The notes under the pieces: generated by a model | Seen by the model: the letters and a program-made list of their open reading frames with translations, nothing else | The model's database searches: none | Told to the model about the DNA's origin: nothing | DNA from: Sabellastarte sp. h YS-2021 | Taxonomy: Eukaryota; Annelida; Polychaeta; Sabellida; Sabellidae | Reading direction: 5' to 3' | Assembly (NCBI GenBank): GCA_964017235.1 | Contig: OZ024930.1 | Span: 152,272,221 to 152,336,220 of the forward strand | Length of the DNA: 64,000 bases | Part shown: one piece after another, positions 11,312 through 21,030 of the stretch | Layout of the letters: each line of letters starts with the position of its first letter | How positions within the stretch are numbered: position 1 is the stretch's first letter | Program-made: the position numbers and the translations under genes

Positions 11312-12443
11312 ACACTGTCAATTGACGGCAGAACCTATCTTTTCCTGTGACCACACAATTGCTTTGAACAGGTTCACGTAGTTATCCCGATAAACCCCAC
11401 CATCTGTATAACTTAGATGCTGGTCGAAGTTTGTCAAGGTTTTTGAATATTGGATAAAAAATAGACCCGTGATGTCAACCTATTGTTAAAAATGTGCATT
11501 ATTTTAAGGTAATGGACACTTTTAACAATGGGATGACATCACAAGTATACTTTGATCCCAAATATTCAAATCGCATTTTTTATTTGTAAATACATTAATA
11601 AAATGAGGTACAACTATTTTTGTATGATCGAAGTGGAAATCAGTATCTTAACCCAACGCCAACTATATACTGATCAGAGGCATATACAGGATTTTTTTTT
11701 CAGTATAAAGGCCCTCTACTTAAATGGTACACAACACATTTACACAAGCACTGTCAAGTGGTATATACCATGTAACATAGGTTTGGGTTTTTTTCCAACA
11801 CCCCCAAGGGTTTTTTCTACTAGGATTATTTGTCGATTCCCTAGTTTTCTATTGTGACTTTTTCTGCTGCTTTTTTCACACTGTCAATTGACGGCAGAAC
11901 CTATCTTTTCCTGTGACCACACAATTGCTTTGAACAGGTTCACGTAGTTATCCCGATAAACCCCACCATCTGTATAACTTAGATGCTGGTCGAAGTTTGT
12001 CAAGGTTTTTGAATATTGGATAAAAAATAGACCCGTGATGTCAACCTATTGTTAAAAATGTGCATTATTTTAAGGTAATGGACACTTTTAACAATGGGAT
12101 GACATCACAAGTATACTTTGATCCCAAATATTCAAATCGCATTTTTTATTTGTAAATACATTAATAAAATGAGGTACAACTATTTTTGTATGATCGAAGT
12201 GGAAATCAGTATCTTAACCCAACGCCAACTATATACTGATCAGAGGCATATACAGGATTTTTTTTTCAGTATAAAGGCCCTCTACTTAAATGGTACACAA
12301 CACATTTACACAAGCACTGTCAAGTGGTATATACCATGTAACATAGGTTTGGGTTTTTTTCCAACACCCCCAAGGGTTTTTTCTACTAGGATTATTTGTC
12401 GATTCCCTAGTTTTCTATTGTGACTTTTTCTGCTGCTTTTTTC
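11312..12443. repeat. Apparently perfect 566-bp direct tandem duplication
   Basis: Unit 1 is 11312-11877 and unit 2 is 11878-12443, offset exactly 566 bp with no break between them. I found no mismatch, and the 101-codon frame inside each copy (11552-11857 and 12118-12423) is identical. The copies part company at 'ttttttcac' versus 'ttttttctcac'. The content is AT-rich and non-coding in appearance. It is either a very recent duplication or an assembly/haplotype artefact. Confidence 0.92.
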
Positions 12444-14039
12444 TCACTTTTTTTACTAGGGTTTTTTTCTACACTCAATTGTCAGACACCTACAACAGTT
12501 TACTGTCATGACCAAAAACATGAAACCTAAAATAAAGTTTAAAGGGGCTTCCCATAATAAACTATTGTATAACTGTAAAAAACATTGGATAGAAACATAC
12601 TTGAATCTAAGTTTATCTGCAACAACTTCAACTTTTTCATTTTAAAATAACAGATTCTTTCATCATTTTCTTTCAAAAACACATAAATTAATTGATAAAA
12701 ATGGATGAAACTTTTTCAGAATTTAACTATTTTTCAATTGAATCTTACGTGGTACTGTAGCAAATTCTAATTGAAACATAGAATGCAGTAATAAATTATT
12801 AATAGGCTTGAGTGATTCAAATTTTGTTTATTGTATATCTCATGTTTAAAGTTACAATGATAAACAAAAAAGGTTTAATAAAACAAAGTTATCCACAAAA
12901 GATGTAATCCCCAGTTTGTTTGATGTTGAGACCTAACTTAGTACACACACAAAAGAGCCTAATCTCTTTTGATGTTGGGACAGTTTGACAAGGACACAGA
13001 TATAATAACTGTAACTTTACAGAGGTATATTACCCAAGAAGAAAAAGATCTATGGGTAGGGGATTGGAGGGGGCATGGACAGGGATAAAAAGCCCCATGA
13101 CAAAGGTTTTAAACACTGAAAAGGGGGACGTGCGCCCTCCATGCCCCCCCCCCCCCCCCCCGATCTGCCTCTGCTGATATTTTGGACACCTACAGCAATG
13201 TAGCAATCTTTTCCATATCATCCACACCTTCTATTTATGCGTATATTTCACTTTTGCTTTTATCATTTTTAGAAGTTTGTTTTCTGGAATTATAAGTTTT
13301 GTTCTAACCTTAAATAATTCCTCAACTTTTATCTTTACAAACCCTTGATTTCTCAGTAAAATGAATAAAAGTGATGTGGAAATTGTTCATAGAAAAAATA
13401 TTTATTCTAAAATTATTAGTTTGTGTAAATATAATTAAAATTGCAACTAAGTGATACCTTTTTATGGTTAATAGATATGAAATTTGGCTTAGCCTAGGAT
13501 ATGACAGATAACTAACTTCAGTAATGTTATAACAAGTAATGTTACAGAATAGAATAGAATAGAAACATTTATATAGCGCAAAATTGATGTAACATCCTCT
13601 AATGCGCTTGAGGTCAAAAAGGGAAAGTCCAGGGACGTATCAGGTCGAGATCCAAAATTAGGTTTAATTATTATCTATGATGAGGATAATTTTGTATTTA
13701 AATAGCTAGATATTTGCAATAAATCACATTTTAAAATGTATGGTAAAAACCTATCCTACATAAACCAATAAAGGCTATTGTTGTTATTGTGTGACCTTAG
13801 TTGCTGAAACGGGCAGAACAATTTCAACTCTGTCCAACTCAGGATGCCAGTACTGAAATTTGTAATTGCTCACTTACAGGGCTTTAACACATATATCCGA
13901 ATTTTGGGATTTTTAAAACATCAATGGTTAAGCACGGTACCAATAAAAGAGGGTAATAGTATCTCTTAACATTTGAGTATATTTAATTAATAGTTGCAAG
14001 CATATTAGTCACATAACAGTAAAGCAACAGAAATTTCAT
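12444..14039. other. AT-rich non-coding stretch with a C18 tract
   Basis: No gene seen. Notable items are a poly(C) run of 18 at 13144-13161, a short (agaat)n run near 13545-13562, and a segment near 13570-13610 with 'tatatagcgcaaaa' and 'aatgcgctt' resembling dispersed MITE fragments of marine invertebrates. Confidence 0.4.
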
Positions 14040-14520
14040 TATAGGTTGGACTACAAAACGTAAAGTGCTGCAAAATGTGAAGTGGGTTTGCAAAGTGTAA
14101 AATTGCAAAATGTAAAGTTTTCCAAACATAAATTATGGTTGTAAAACCTAAAGAGGGTTTATTTATTTAAGTTTTAACATTGCTTTAAACACAATGGAAG
14201 GGTCATATCATGATGGGTGGTTTTACAAATAGAAGAAACTAGAATATATAGTTGGTCAAGGTTCTGTACTGTAAACTGCCGACCAGCAGCAAGCAACTGC
14301 CAGCTTTCTTACTTAAGGTCAGGCCTGGATTCGAACTCTGATTTTAGAGTTGGGAGTTGAGGTTGTTACCACTACTCGCACTGTGGCCCCTGGTAAAGTA
14401 CTGCAAAATGTAAAGTGTGTTTGCAAAGTTTAAAAGGAGGAGTTAAACTCTAAGTTTAAAAATCAAACTGTAAAATTGGGGTGCTGAAAAAGTAAAGTTG
14501 GAGTTCACAAAATGCAAGAG
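14040..14520. repeat. Degenerate short tandem repeat (TGCAAAATGTAAAGT-like) with an embedded SINE
   Basis: Variants of 'gcaaaatgtaaagtg' occur near 14056-14120 and resume near 14390-14515 on the far side of a SINE. The SINE evidently landed within a pre-existing low-complexity array. Confidence 0.6.
14160..14395 (-). mobile_element. Diverged SINE, family 1
   Basis: On the minus strand a head near 14395 ('ggggccacagtgcgagtag') and a box-B-like 'ttcgaatcc' are followed by the shared body ('cagtttacagtacagaac' region) and a short (aaata)n tail near 14160-14172. It is more diverged than the copies at 7.1 and 30.8 kb, and no clear target-site duplication remains. Confidence 0.75.
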
Positions 14521-14986
14521 TAGCCACTGTAAGAGCAGTGTTGTGTTGTGGTTTATTAGAAGGAAGTTTTCAAACTCTGGATATATTGCAAATTTTTAGC
14601 TTATTTATATACTATATTCAGTAAAAAATATATCACTGTAAGCGGTAAAATTTTTCGAACATTCTATTTCATAATGTGTGTACTATTGAGACAGGAATCA
14701 GAAAATATTTTAAAGTTTTGAAGTTTGTTTGTCAATATAATATGCAAAACAATACAGTATTATTTATTTCTAAGTGGCATGTTTACCCTGGAATTAATCA
14801 CACAGGAATTTTGAAGGCCTTGTGAAAACAAGTTCATACAAGTTCATTACTAGGCTCACCAGAAAAACATTTTCTATGTACTGGCCTGGAAATCAGTATA
14901 GTTTTTATGGCATATGCTGACACTGGTAAAATAAAAGCTAATGCAGGGGAAAACCAAGTCCAATGGATTACAAAAAGTTAAACATG
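14521..14986. other. Left flank of the LTR element; possible LINE D 5' part
   Basis: AT-rich, no complete gene. The last ~110 bp contain a short open stretch ('AYADTGKIKANAGEN') that might be the 5' continuation of LINE D, interrupted by the LTR insertion. The 4-bp target CATG sits at 14983-14986. Confidence 0.35.
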
Positions 14987-15977
14987 TGTTACGGTCACGG
15001 GCAAGCGCGGTAGCAATTACCGGTTGTCTTTAAGTTGTAACAGAAAAAGCAAAAAGTTAAACTTAACAAATTTATTTAATAGTCAACAATAATGATTACA
15101 GTCAACTGGTATGCTCTTAACTAAACACACTAATACAATAATAAGATCTAGCTGACCTGACCACTGAGATTAAGAATAAGTTTATCCGCCGTATCCCGCA
15201 ATCTGTTCTGTAATCTGTCCTGTGGTATATTCTGTGATCTGTCCAATGTCCTGTGGTCTATCCCATGATCTGTCCAGCGTTCACTCGCACACAGATGTCT
15301 ATATTCTGTGACCTGTCCCACACTCAACAACACAAAAGGTGCTTGTCCTGCTATCCTTTATATATCCAGTCACACAGAAGGTCTGTCTGGAGATTTTTAG
15401 AGAGATAACACAATTGTACTGTCTGCTCCAAGATATGGACAATGTCCAAAATGCAGTAAATCCACTCTCTGTTATATAACTGTACAATATCCAAAAATAT
15501 CCAAAGTGCAATAAATCTGTCCAGACAATGTATCTAGTTCACTCCAGTAAAAGTTCACAGCAACACAAGTTATATTATATTCCAAAACACAATAGCTCTC
15601 CTTATAGCCAGCGAATACAAAGTTCACTTGTGGTCAGATGTACATTCCTTATATACATTCACAGATTCCTCTGGAAGAAGCTTGAGCCATCTAGGCCAAG
15701 GGGGAAGTTCTAGAAACTACTGGTAATTGGGTTTCCCCAAATCTAACATAACCACTGAGGGGGGGATTTCCCCCAGTCTGTGAACAAATCAATAAACACT
15801 AAAACACAAAAATCAATAACTCCCTTACTTTAAATGTTAACACACAAAAAGAACCAACAACACAATTATCTTTTATGACAATGTATAAACATAAAGCTTA
15901 AATTAAACAATGCACTAATATAGCGCCCAATATATGTAATATACAATGCACCAATATAGTGTCCAATATATGTAACA
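14987..15977 (-). repeat. 3' LTR of the Gmr1-like element (991 bp)
   Basis: Begins TGTTAC and ends GTAACA on both strands (inverted ends). Nearly identical to the right LTR, with an 8-bp insertion near 15125. Contains a cluster of 'ctgtcc/ctgtgg' motifs near 15205-15280. On the minus strand it follows the polypurine tract directly. Confidence 0.95.
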
Positions 15978-15988
15978 CCTCCCCCCTT
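15978..15988 (-). other. Polypurine tract of the LTR element
   Basis: The minus strand reads AAGGGGGGAGG directly before the 3' LTR start TGTTACA. This is the expected plus-strand priming site. Confidence 0.88.
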
Positions 15989-16160
15989 AAAGAAAAATTT
16001 TGGAAACCAAGGGATTACACAATTTTACAAGAGATTTTTACCATGTATACATACACAGGTAATAACATTTTACAAAACATTTTTGTCTAAATACAAAAGT
16101 AAAATTAGTACCATGTATAACCTTTATAAACTTACTAATTACAGGTATATAAATTACACT
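15989..16160 (-). other. Short 3' untranslated segment of the LTR element
   Basis: About 170 bp of AT-rich sequence between the pol stop and the polypurine tract. There is no room for an envelope ORF. Confidence 0.6.
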
Positions 16161-19100
16161 TTAAATACAGCTTCTGGACAGGGCGTCCGCACAGATATTA
16201 TCCTTTCCTTTAACATGTTCTATTTGAAGATTGTGTTCTTGCAACATTAAACTCCAGTTCAATAACCTTCTATTTTTGTTTTTCATTTTGTGCAAGAAAA
16301 CTAAAGGATTGTGATCTGTGTATACAATGGTGGGTTTTGATGATGAAGATATGTATATGTCAAAATGCTGGATGGCCAAAATGAGTGCTAAACATTCTTT
16401 TTCTATTGTAGAGTAGTTCTTTTGATGAACATTAAATTTTTTTGAAAAATAGCAGATGGGATGTTCAATATCTTCATTATCACATTGCAGTAAAACTGCA
16501 CCTGCACCCACATCACTGGCGTCTACAGCCAGCTGGAAAGGTTTACTGAAGTCTGGAGCAGTTAGTACGGGCTCTAAACAGAGAAGGTTCTTTACTTTGT
16601 CAAATGATTTTTGACAAGTCTCTGACCAGTGATATTTTACATTCTTTTTCAGTAGCTCAGTCAGTGGAGCAGTGACCTCTGAAAAATTTTTGCAAAATTT
16701 TCTATAATATCCTGCCATTCCAAGGAACCTCATTAAGCTTTTCTTATTTTCAGGAACGGGGTAGTCAATGATGCTTTTGACTTTGGCTTTGATTGGTGTC
16801 ACAACTCCATGACCTACTACATGCCCTAAGTAAATAACTTTGGCTTTTACAAAGTCACTCTTTGACAAATTTACAGTGAGGTTTGCCTCTTTGAGCCGAA
16901 ACAAGACTTGTTCAAGCCTTTTTAAATGTTCTTCCCAAGTATCACTAAAGATGACAATATCATCCACATACACTTCAACACCTTCTAAGTCTTTTAAACA
17001 TATATTCATTAGTCTTTGAAATGTGGCTTGGGAGTTCTTCATGCCAAATGGCATTACCTTGTACTGATATAGACCATCAGGGGTCACGAAGGCTGATATT
17101 TCTTTGGCCCGCTCAGTAAGAGGTACACACCAATATCCTTTCAGTAAATCACACTTTGTGATGTATTTGGCATTGCCAATCCGATCAATACAGTCTTCCA
17201 TCCTTGGGATAGGGAAGGAATCCGTTTTACTCAAAACATTGACTTTTCTGTAGTCGGTGCAATATCTGATTGAACCGTCTGGTTTCGGGACCAAAACACA
17301 AGGAGATGCCCAACTACTTTGACTTGGTTCAATTATATCTTTTTCTAGCATGTATTGCACTTCCTGCCTTAACTTTTCGAGTTTCATAGGATTTACCCGA
17401 TACGGATGCTGTCTGATCGGACGGGCATCGCCGACATCGACATCATGCATGAGTATATTTGTCCTATTAGGGGCATTTGGGAACACTGACTTGTACTTTA
17501 AGAGCAATTCAATGAGTGGAACCCTCTTATCTGGTGGTACATGACTCAGTTTGGTTTCCAAATCATCAAGGATCTCAGAATTACTCAACCTAATTTTACA
17601 TTCAACATCAAGATCAGGAGTGTCGTCCCATATTTCATGCTCCTGATTACTGTTACTTTCTATACTACAGTCAGTAACCATAACAGGTTTTTTCACACCC
17701 CTTTCAAAGTATGGTTTTACCATATTTACATGACATAGTTGGGTTGACTTTCTTCTGTCCGGGGTTTCAATGATATAGTCCAGGTCACCTACTCTCTTTA
17801 ACACTTTGTATGGCCCGTGATATCTGGCCTGTAACGTATTTCCCTGGACAGGTAGTAACACTAAAACCTTGTCACCTGGTTTGAAAGTACGGTTTTGCAA
17901 CTTCCTATCATAAAGCATCTTCATTTTTGACTGAGAAGTTTTCAAGTTTTGTTGCGCCAGCTCACAAGCCTTCTTCAACTTATCTCTGAACTTTGAAACA
18001 TAATCTAGCAGATTTAGGCTCTCAGTGTTCTCAGATAACCAGTTTTCCTTCAACAGCTTGAGAGGACCACGGACTGAATGGCCAAAGACCAACTCAAAGG
18101 GACTAAAGCCTAAAGACTCTTGAACAGACTCTCTAACCGCGAACAACAATAAGCTAATGCCTTCATCCCAGTCTTTTTCATTATCTAAACAAAATGTCCT
18201 AATCATATTCTTCAAAGTGGAATGGAACCTTTCAAGTGCACCTTGGGATTCTGGGTGATAAGCACTAGATTTGATCTGTTTGGCACCTAACTGAAATACA
18301 ACCTGTTGAAATAGTCCTGACATAAAATTTGACCCTTGATCTGACTGGATCTCTTTTGGTAAGCCAACTAAAGTAAAGAAATTAACCAGAGCTTTTGAGA
18401 TTTTGGGAGCTGTTATGTTGGTCAAAGGTATGGCTTCGGGAAACCTGGTTGAAGCACACATAATGGTCAAAAGATATTGGTTTCTGGATTTAGTTTTTGG
18501 TAAGGGACCTACACAGTCAATTATCACTTTGCTACATGGTTCCTCAAATGCTGGAATGGGTTTGAGAGGAGCTACAGGAATTTTTTGGTTTGGCTTTCCT
18601 ACCATTTGACAAATGTGACAAGTCTTGCAAAATTCTGCCACACAGTGCCGAATTTGAGGCCAATAGAAATGTTTGGTTATCTTGTTGTAAGTTTTGTTGA
18701 TGCCTAAATGGCCACCCATTGGAGATTCATGAGCCAATTTTAATATCTCACTTTGGTACACTTTTGGCACAACAATCTGGTGTACTACTGACCATTCTTC
18801 AGATGCAGGGACATTTGGTGGCCTCCACTTTCGCATAAGCACACCATTTCTGACATAATAGCCTACAGGGACCTTATCTAGCTCTACTGGTGGCAAGACC
18901 AACTTGAATAAAGGAGCTAATTCAGGGTCATTTTCCTGCTCTGAAATCAATTTTGATTTTGAAAGCGATACATCTTGACAGTCAATTGAGTCTTGTTTTT
19001 CAGAATCTACCCTGGCCTTGGGATTTGTATCACTAGAATTCTGCACATCATGGTCATAGTTGTTTAAGAATGTATCTGACAAATCAACTAAGACATCTGT

Positions 19101-19781
19101 AGACTGTTTACAATCTTTTGGTTCTTCTTGGGCCTTTTTGGCCATAGCTCGAGTCACAGCACAGGAGGGAAAAATACCAGGAATAACCTCTTCTAATTTC
19201 TCAGTGCTAACCAAAGTGATCGGCTTAGAAGTAACCTTAGGATCAGCAACTACCTTTCCACCTGCAAGATCATTTCCCAACAACAAAGATACCCCTTTAA
19301 TGGGTAAAGTGGGCCTGGTACCCACAACAACAGAACCAGTAACTAAGTCTGATACTAAGTTGACCTTATGCAAGGGAATGTTCACACAGCCTCCTTCAAT
19401 ACCTTGAGCAATGACACTCTCACCAGTAGATGTGCTTACACTCAATGGCAATACACCTTCTAAAAGTAAGGACTGAGTAGCTCCAGTGTCTCTTAATATC
19501 TTAATGGGGACCTGACTGGAACTACTTTCCAAGGATACAAAACCCTCAGACACAAAAGGTTTGAACTCTTCCCTAATAATCTCAGACTTGTCTAAACCAA
19601 TACTAGACTCTGCTCTATTGGGATTTGAACGCCAGTTAGACTTGCTAGACACAAAGGCGTTGGGCGTTGCCTCCTTTTCTCTTCTCTTCTTTAAGAGCCA
19701 ACAGTCAGACATAACATGCCCAGGTTTCTTACAATAATGGCACACAGGAGCAAAGGATCTGGGCTTCCTATCCTTACTCAT
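16161..19781 (-). CDS. Gmr1-like Pol: zinc knuckle, protease, integrase, RT, RNase H
   Basis: 1206 codons uninterrupted. Residues 14-27 form a CCHC zinc knuckle (C14, C17, H22, C27). Protease has DTGA at 98-101 and a LLGND flap-like block at 167-171. Integrase follows: H351 and H358 with C388 and C391 make the zinc-binding part; catalytic D422, D481 and E517 give a D-35-E spacing, and a GPY/F-type module starts at 656. RT spans about 770-985 with 'KCDLLKGYW' and YVDD at 938-941. RNase H spans about 1080-1203 with D1087, E1127, D1156 and D1199. Integrase thus lies upstream of RT, unlike standard Ty3/gypsy. The frame is the same as gag's; there are 36 sense codons between the gag UAG and this Met, so expression by stop readthrough is possible and the Met need not be a real start. 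All catalytic residues I can place are intact. Confidence 0.94.
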   Translation of the reverse strand: MSKDRKPRSFAPVCHYCKKPGHVMSDCWLLKKRREKEATPNAFVSSKSNWRSNPNRAESSIGLDKSEIIREEFKPFVSEGFVSLESSSSQVPIKILRDTGATQSLLLEGVLPLSVSTSTGESVIAQGIEGGCVNIPLHKVNLVSDLVTGSVVVGTRPTLPIKGVSLLLGNDLAGGKVVADPKVTSKPITLVSTEKLEEVIPGIFPSCAVTRAMAKKAQEEPKDCKQSTDVLVDLSDTFLNNYDHDVQNSSDTNPKARVDSEKQDSIDCQDVSLSKSKLISEQENDPELAPLFKLVLPPVELDKVPVGYYVRNGVLMRKWRPPNVPASEEWSVVHQIVVPKVYQSEILKLAHESPMGGHLGINKTYNKITKHFYWPQIRHCVAEFCKTCHICQMVGKPNQKIPVAPLKPIPAFEEPCSKVIIDCVGPLPKTKSRNQYLLTIMCASTRFPEAIPLTNITAPKISKALVNFFTLVGLPKEIQSDQGSNFMSGLFQQVVFQLGAKQIKSSAYHPESQGALERFHSTLKNMIRTFCLDNEKDWDEGISLLLFAVRESVQESLGFSPFELVFGHSVRGPLKLLKENWLSENTESLNLLDYVSKFRDKLKKACELAQQNLKTSQSKMKMLYDRKLQNRTFKPGDKVLVLLPVQGNTLQARYHGPYKVLKRVGDLDYIIETPDRRKSTQLCHVNMVKPYFERGVKKPVMVTDCSIESNSNQEHEIWDDTPDLDVECKIRLSNSEILDDLETKLSHVPPDKRVPLIELLLKYKSVFPNAPNRTNILMHDVDVGDARPIRQHPYRVNPMKLEKLRQEVQYMLEKDIIEPSQSSWASPCVLVPKPDGSIRYCTDYRKVNVLSKTDSFPIPRMEDCIDRIGNAKYITKCDLLKGYWCVPLTERAKEISAFVTPDGLYQYKVMPFGMKNSQATFQRLMNICLKDLEGVEVYVDDIVIFSDTWEEHLKRLEQVLFRLKEANLTVNLSKSDFVKAKVIYLGHVVGHGVVTPIKAKVKSIIDYPVPENKKSLMRFLGMAGYYRKFCKNFSEVTAPLTELLKKNVKYHWSETCQKSFDKVKNLLCLEPVLTAPDFSKPFQLAVDASDVGAGAVLLQCDNEDIEHPICYFSKKFNVHQKNYSTIEKECLALILAIQHFDIYISSSSKPTIVYTDHNPLVFLHKMKNKNRRLLNWSLMLQEHNLQIEHVKGKDNICADALSRSCI

Positions 19782-19889
19782 AGTCTGATTTGAAGTTTGA
19801 CCCTTATCTGAACTCTTTTCTGGAGCTACATTTTCAGATTTCTTTCCTATTTCTGGATAAGACTTTTTAGCAGGACCAAAGGACTTATT

Positions 19890-19892
19890 CTA
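19890..19892 (-). promoter_or_regulatory. In-frame UAG between gag and pol: candidate readthrough site
   Basis: Gag start (20909) and Pol Met (19781) differ by a multiple of three, and codon-by-codon reading of 19889-19782 shows 36 sense codons and no other stop. The local context is AAC UAG AAU. It could be a programmed readthrough stop, as in gammaretroviruses, or a single nonsense mutation in an originally fused gag-pol ORF. Confidence 0.6.
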
Positions 19893-20909
19893 GTTGAAAG
19901 TGGACTTGTCAGTTAGCGCATAGTCATCAGCATAAGCTGCTGCTTTTGCCAAATTTTCAACTTTCTGTTCATCTAGATAGGTTTTAATGTCATCACGAAC
20001 ACACCTTTTGAACTCTTCAATCAAAATAACTTGCCTAAGTTTTTCAAAGTCTGTACCTACTTCCCTAGAATTACACCATCTGTCAAAATACACTTCTTTC
20101 TCATGGGCAAATTCAACATGAGTTTGACTTTCTTGTTTACGATAATTTCTGAATTTTTGACGATATGCTTCTGGTACCAACTCATATGCTTTCAAAATAG
20201 CATTTTTGACAGAGTTATAGTCCACACATTCAGAAATTGGCAAAGCCGTGTATGCCTCCTGGGCCTTTCCCCTCAAAACACTTTGCAGCAATAAAGGCCA
20301 CTGGTCTATAGGCCATTTCAAATTTTGAGCTACTCTTTCAAAATGTTGAAAGTACTTATCAACTTCTGACTCATTAAAAGGTGGTACCAGTCGCACATTT
20401 TTACCCAAATCAAATTTGGTAGCAATGGACTCTTCATGGGCAATTCTACGGGCATTGAGTTCTAAAGCTCTCATTTCTCTTTCATGTTTAAGCTCAAGTT
20501 CCTTTTCTCGCTGTTGAGCTTCAAGCTCTTCTTTTCGTTGTTGAGCTTCAAGCTCTTCTTTTCGTTGTTGAGCTTCAAGCTCTTCTTTTCGTTGTTGAGC
20601 TTCAAGCTCTTCTTTTCGTTGTTGAGCTTCAAGCTCTTTAAGTCTTAACTCTCTTTCAATTTCTAATCGCCTGATCTCATATTGCCCAGAAGGTTCCATT
20701 GGTAGAGGCTTATACACTTCTAAACAAGTATCAGGTAAAACATCTTCATCAACCAACTGTTCAACAATAAGCCTTTTAAGTTCATGTTGACGTGTTGACC
20801 TTTTCACCTGTAACTGTAATTCTTGTGCTATTTGCATTAACATATCTTTCTTAAAAGTTTCTAGAACTTCCATAGATGGTGACTGTACAAACTCTTTAGC
20901 ACTAGCCAT
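19890..20909 (-). CDS. Gmr1-like Gag with coiled coil and SCAN-like capsid C-terminus
   Basis: 339 codons from the ATG at 20907-20909; an upstream in-frame GTG at 20918 is unlikely to be the start. The N-terminal ~60 residues are helical and charged. Residues 92-136 are five tandem copies of a nine-residue unit (ELEAQQRKE), a predicted coiled coil encoded by a 27-bp minisatellite. The capsid-like part ends at about 240-329 ('AYRQKFRNYRKQES', 'LILIEEFKRC'-like helix, 'TYLDEQKVENLAKAAAYADD'), which resembles vertebrate SCAN domains; SCAN domains are held to derive from Gmr1-like Gag. The zinc knuckle is not in this ORF but just past the UAG, at the start of Pol, so stop readthrough would join it to Gag. 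The ORF ends in UAG at 19890-19892. Confidence 0.9.
   Translation of the reverse strand: MASAKEFVQSPSMEVLETFKKDMLMQIAQELQLQVKRSTRQHELKRLIVEQLVDEDVLPDTCLEVYKPLPMEPSGQYEIRRLEIERELRLKELEAQQRKEELEAQQRKEELEAQQRKEELEAQQRKEELEAQQREKELELKHEREMRALELNARRIAHEESIATKFDLGKNVRLVPPFNESEVDKYFQHFERVAQNLKWPIDQWPLLLQSVLRGKAQEAYTALPISECVDYNSVKNAILKAYELVPEAYRQKFRNYRKQESQTHVEFAHEKEVYFDRWCNSREVGTDFEKLRQVILIEEFKRCVRDDIKTYLDEQKVENLAKAAAYADDYALTDKSTFN
20502..20636 (-). repeat. 27-bp minisatellite (5 copies) inside gag
   Basis: Five in-frame 27-bp units encode the repeated nonapeptide of the Gag coiled coil. The central copies are almost identical at DNA level, so copy number can change by slippage without frameshift. 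Confidence 0.92.
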
Positions 20910-21005
20910 TTTGAGCACTGTTGACTGTAACCAATTACTAAATCAAATGGATTTTCAAAATGATAATTGAGCAGTTGATCAAATGGTTGTAATCAAATGG
21001 TTGGA

Positions 21006-21023
21006 ATCCCGGACGAGCCCCCA
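21006..21023 (-). other. Primer-binding site, tRNA-Pro type
   Basis: The minus strand reads TGGGGGCTCGTCCGGGAT, 18 nt complementary to the 3' end of tRNA-Pro including CCA, and the same site used by murine leukaemia-type retroviruses. It lies 7 nt from the inner edge of the 5' LTR. Confidence 0.9.
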
Positions 21024-21030
21024 ATTTTCC

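Noticed and set aside
11552-12423. Two identical 101-codon frames as a duplicated gene
   Set aside because: They simply lie in the 566-bp duplication; composition is AT-rich and low-complexity with no domain, start context or splice support.
17350-19407. Plus-strand open frames (64-115 codons) across the LTR element
   Set aside because: They are antisense shadows of the 1206-codon pol frame and carry no recognisable domain.
16161-20909. Integrase-before-RT order as an artefact of two overlapping insertions
   Set aside because: A single uninterrupted frame spans protease, integrase, RT and RNase H between matched LTRs, with PBS and PPT in the right places.
20910-20918. Upstream GTG as the gag start
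   Set aside because: It is only the first near-cognate codon of the open frame; the ATG at 20907-20909 is the natural start in a eukaryote.
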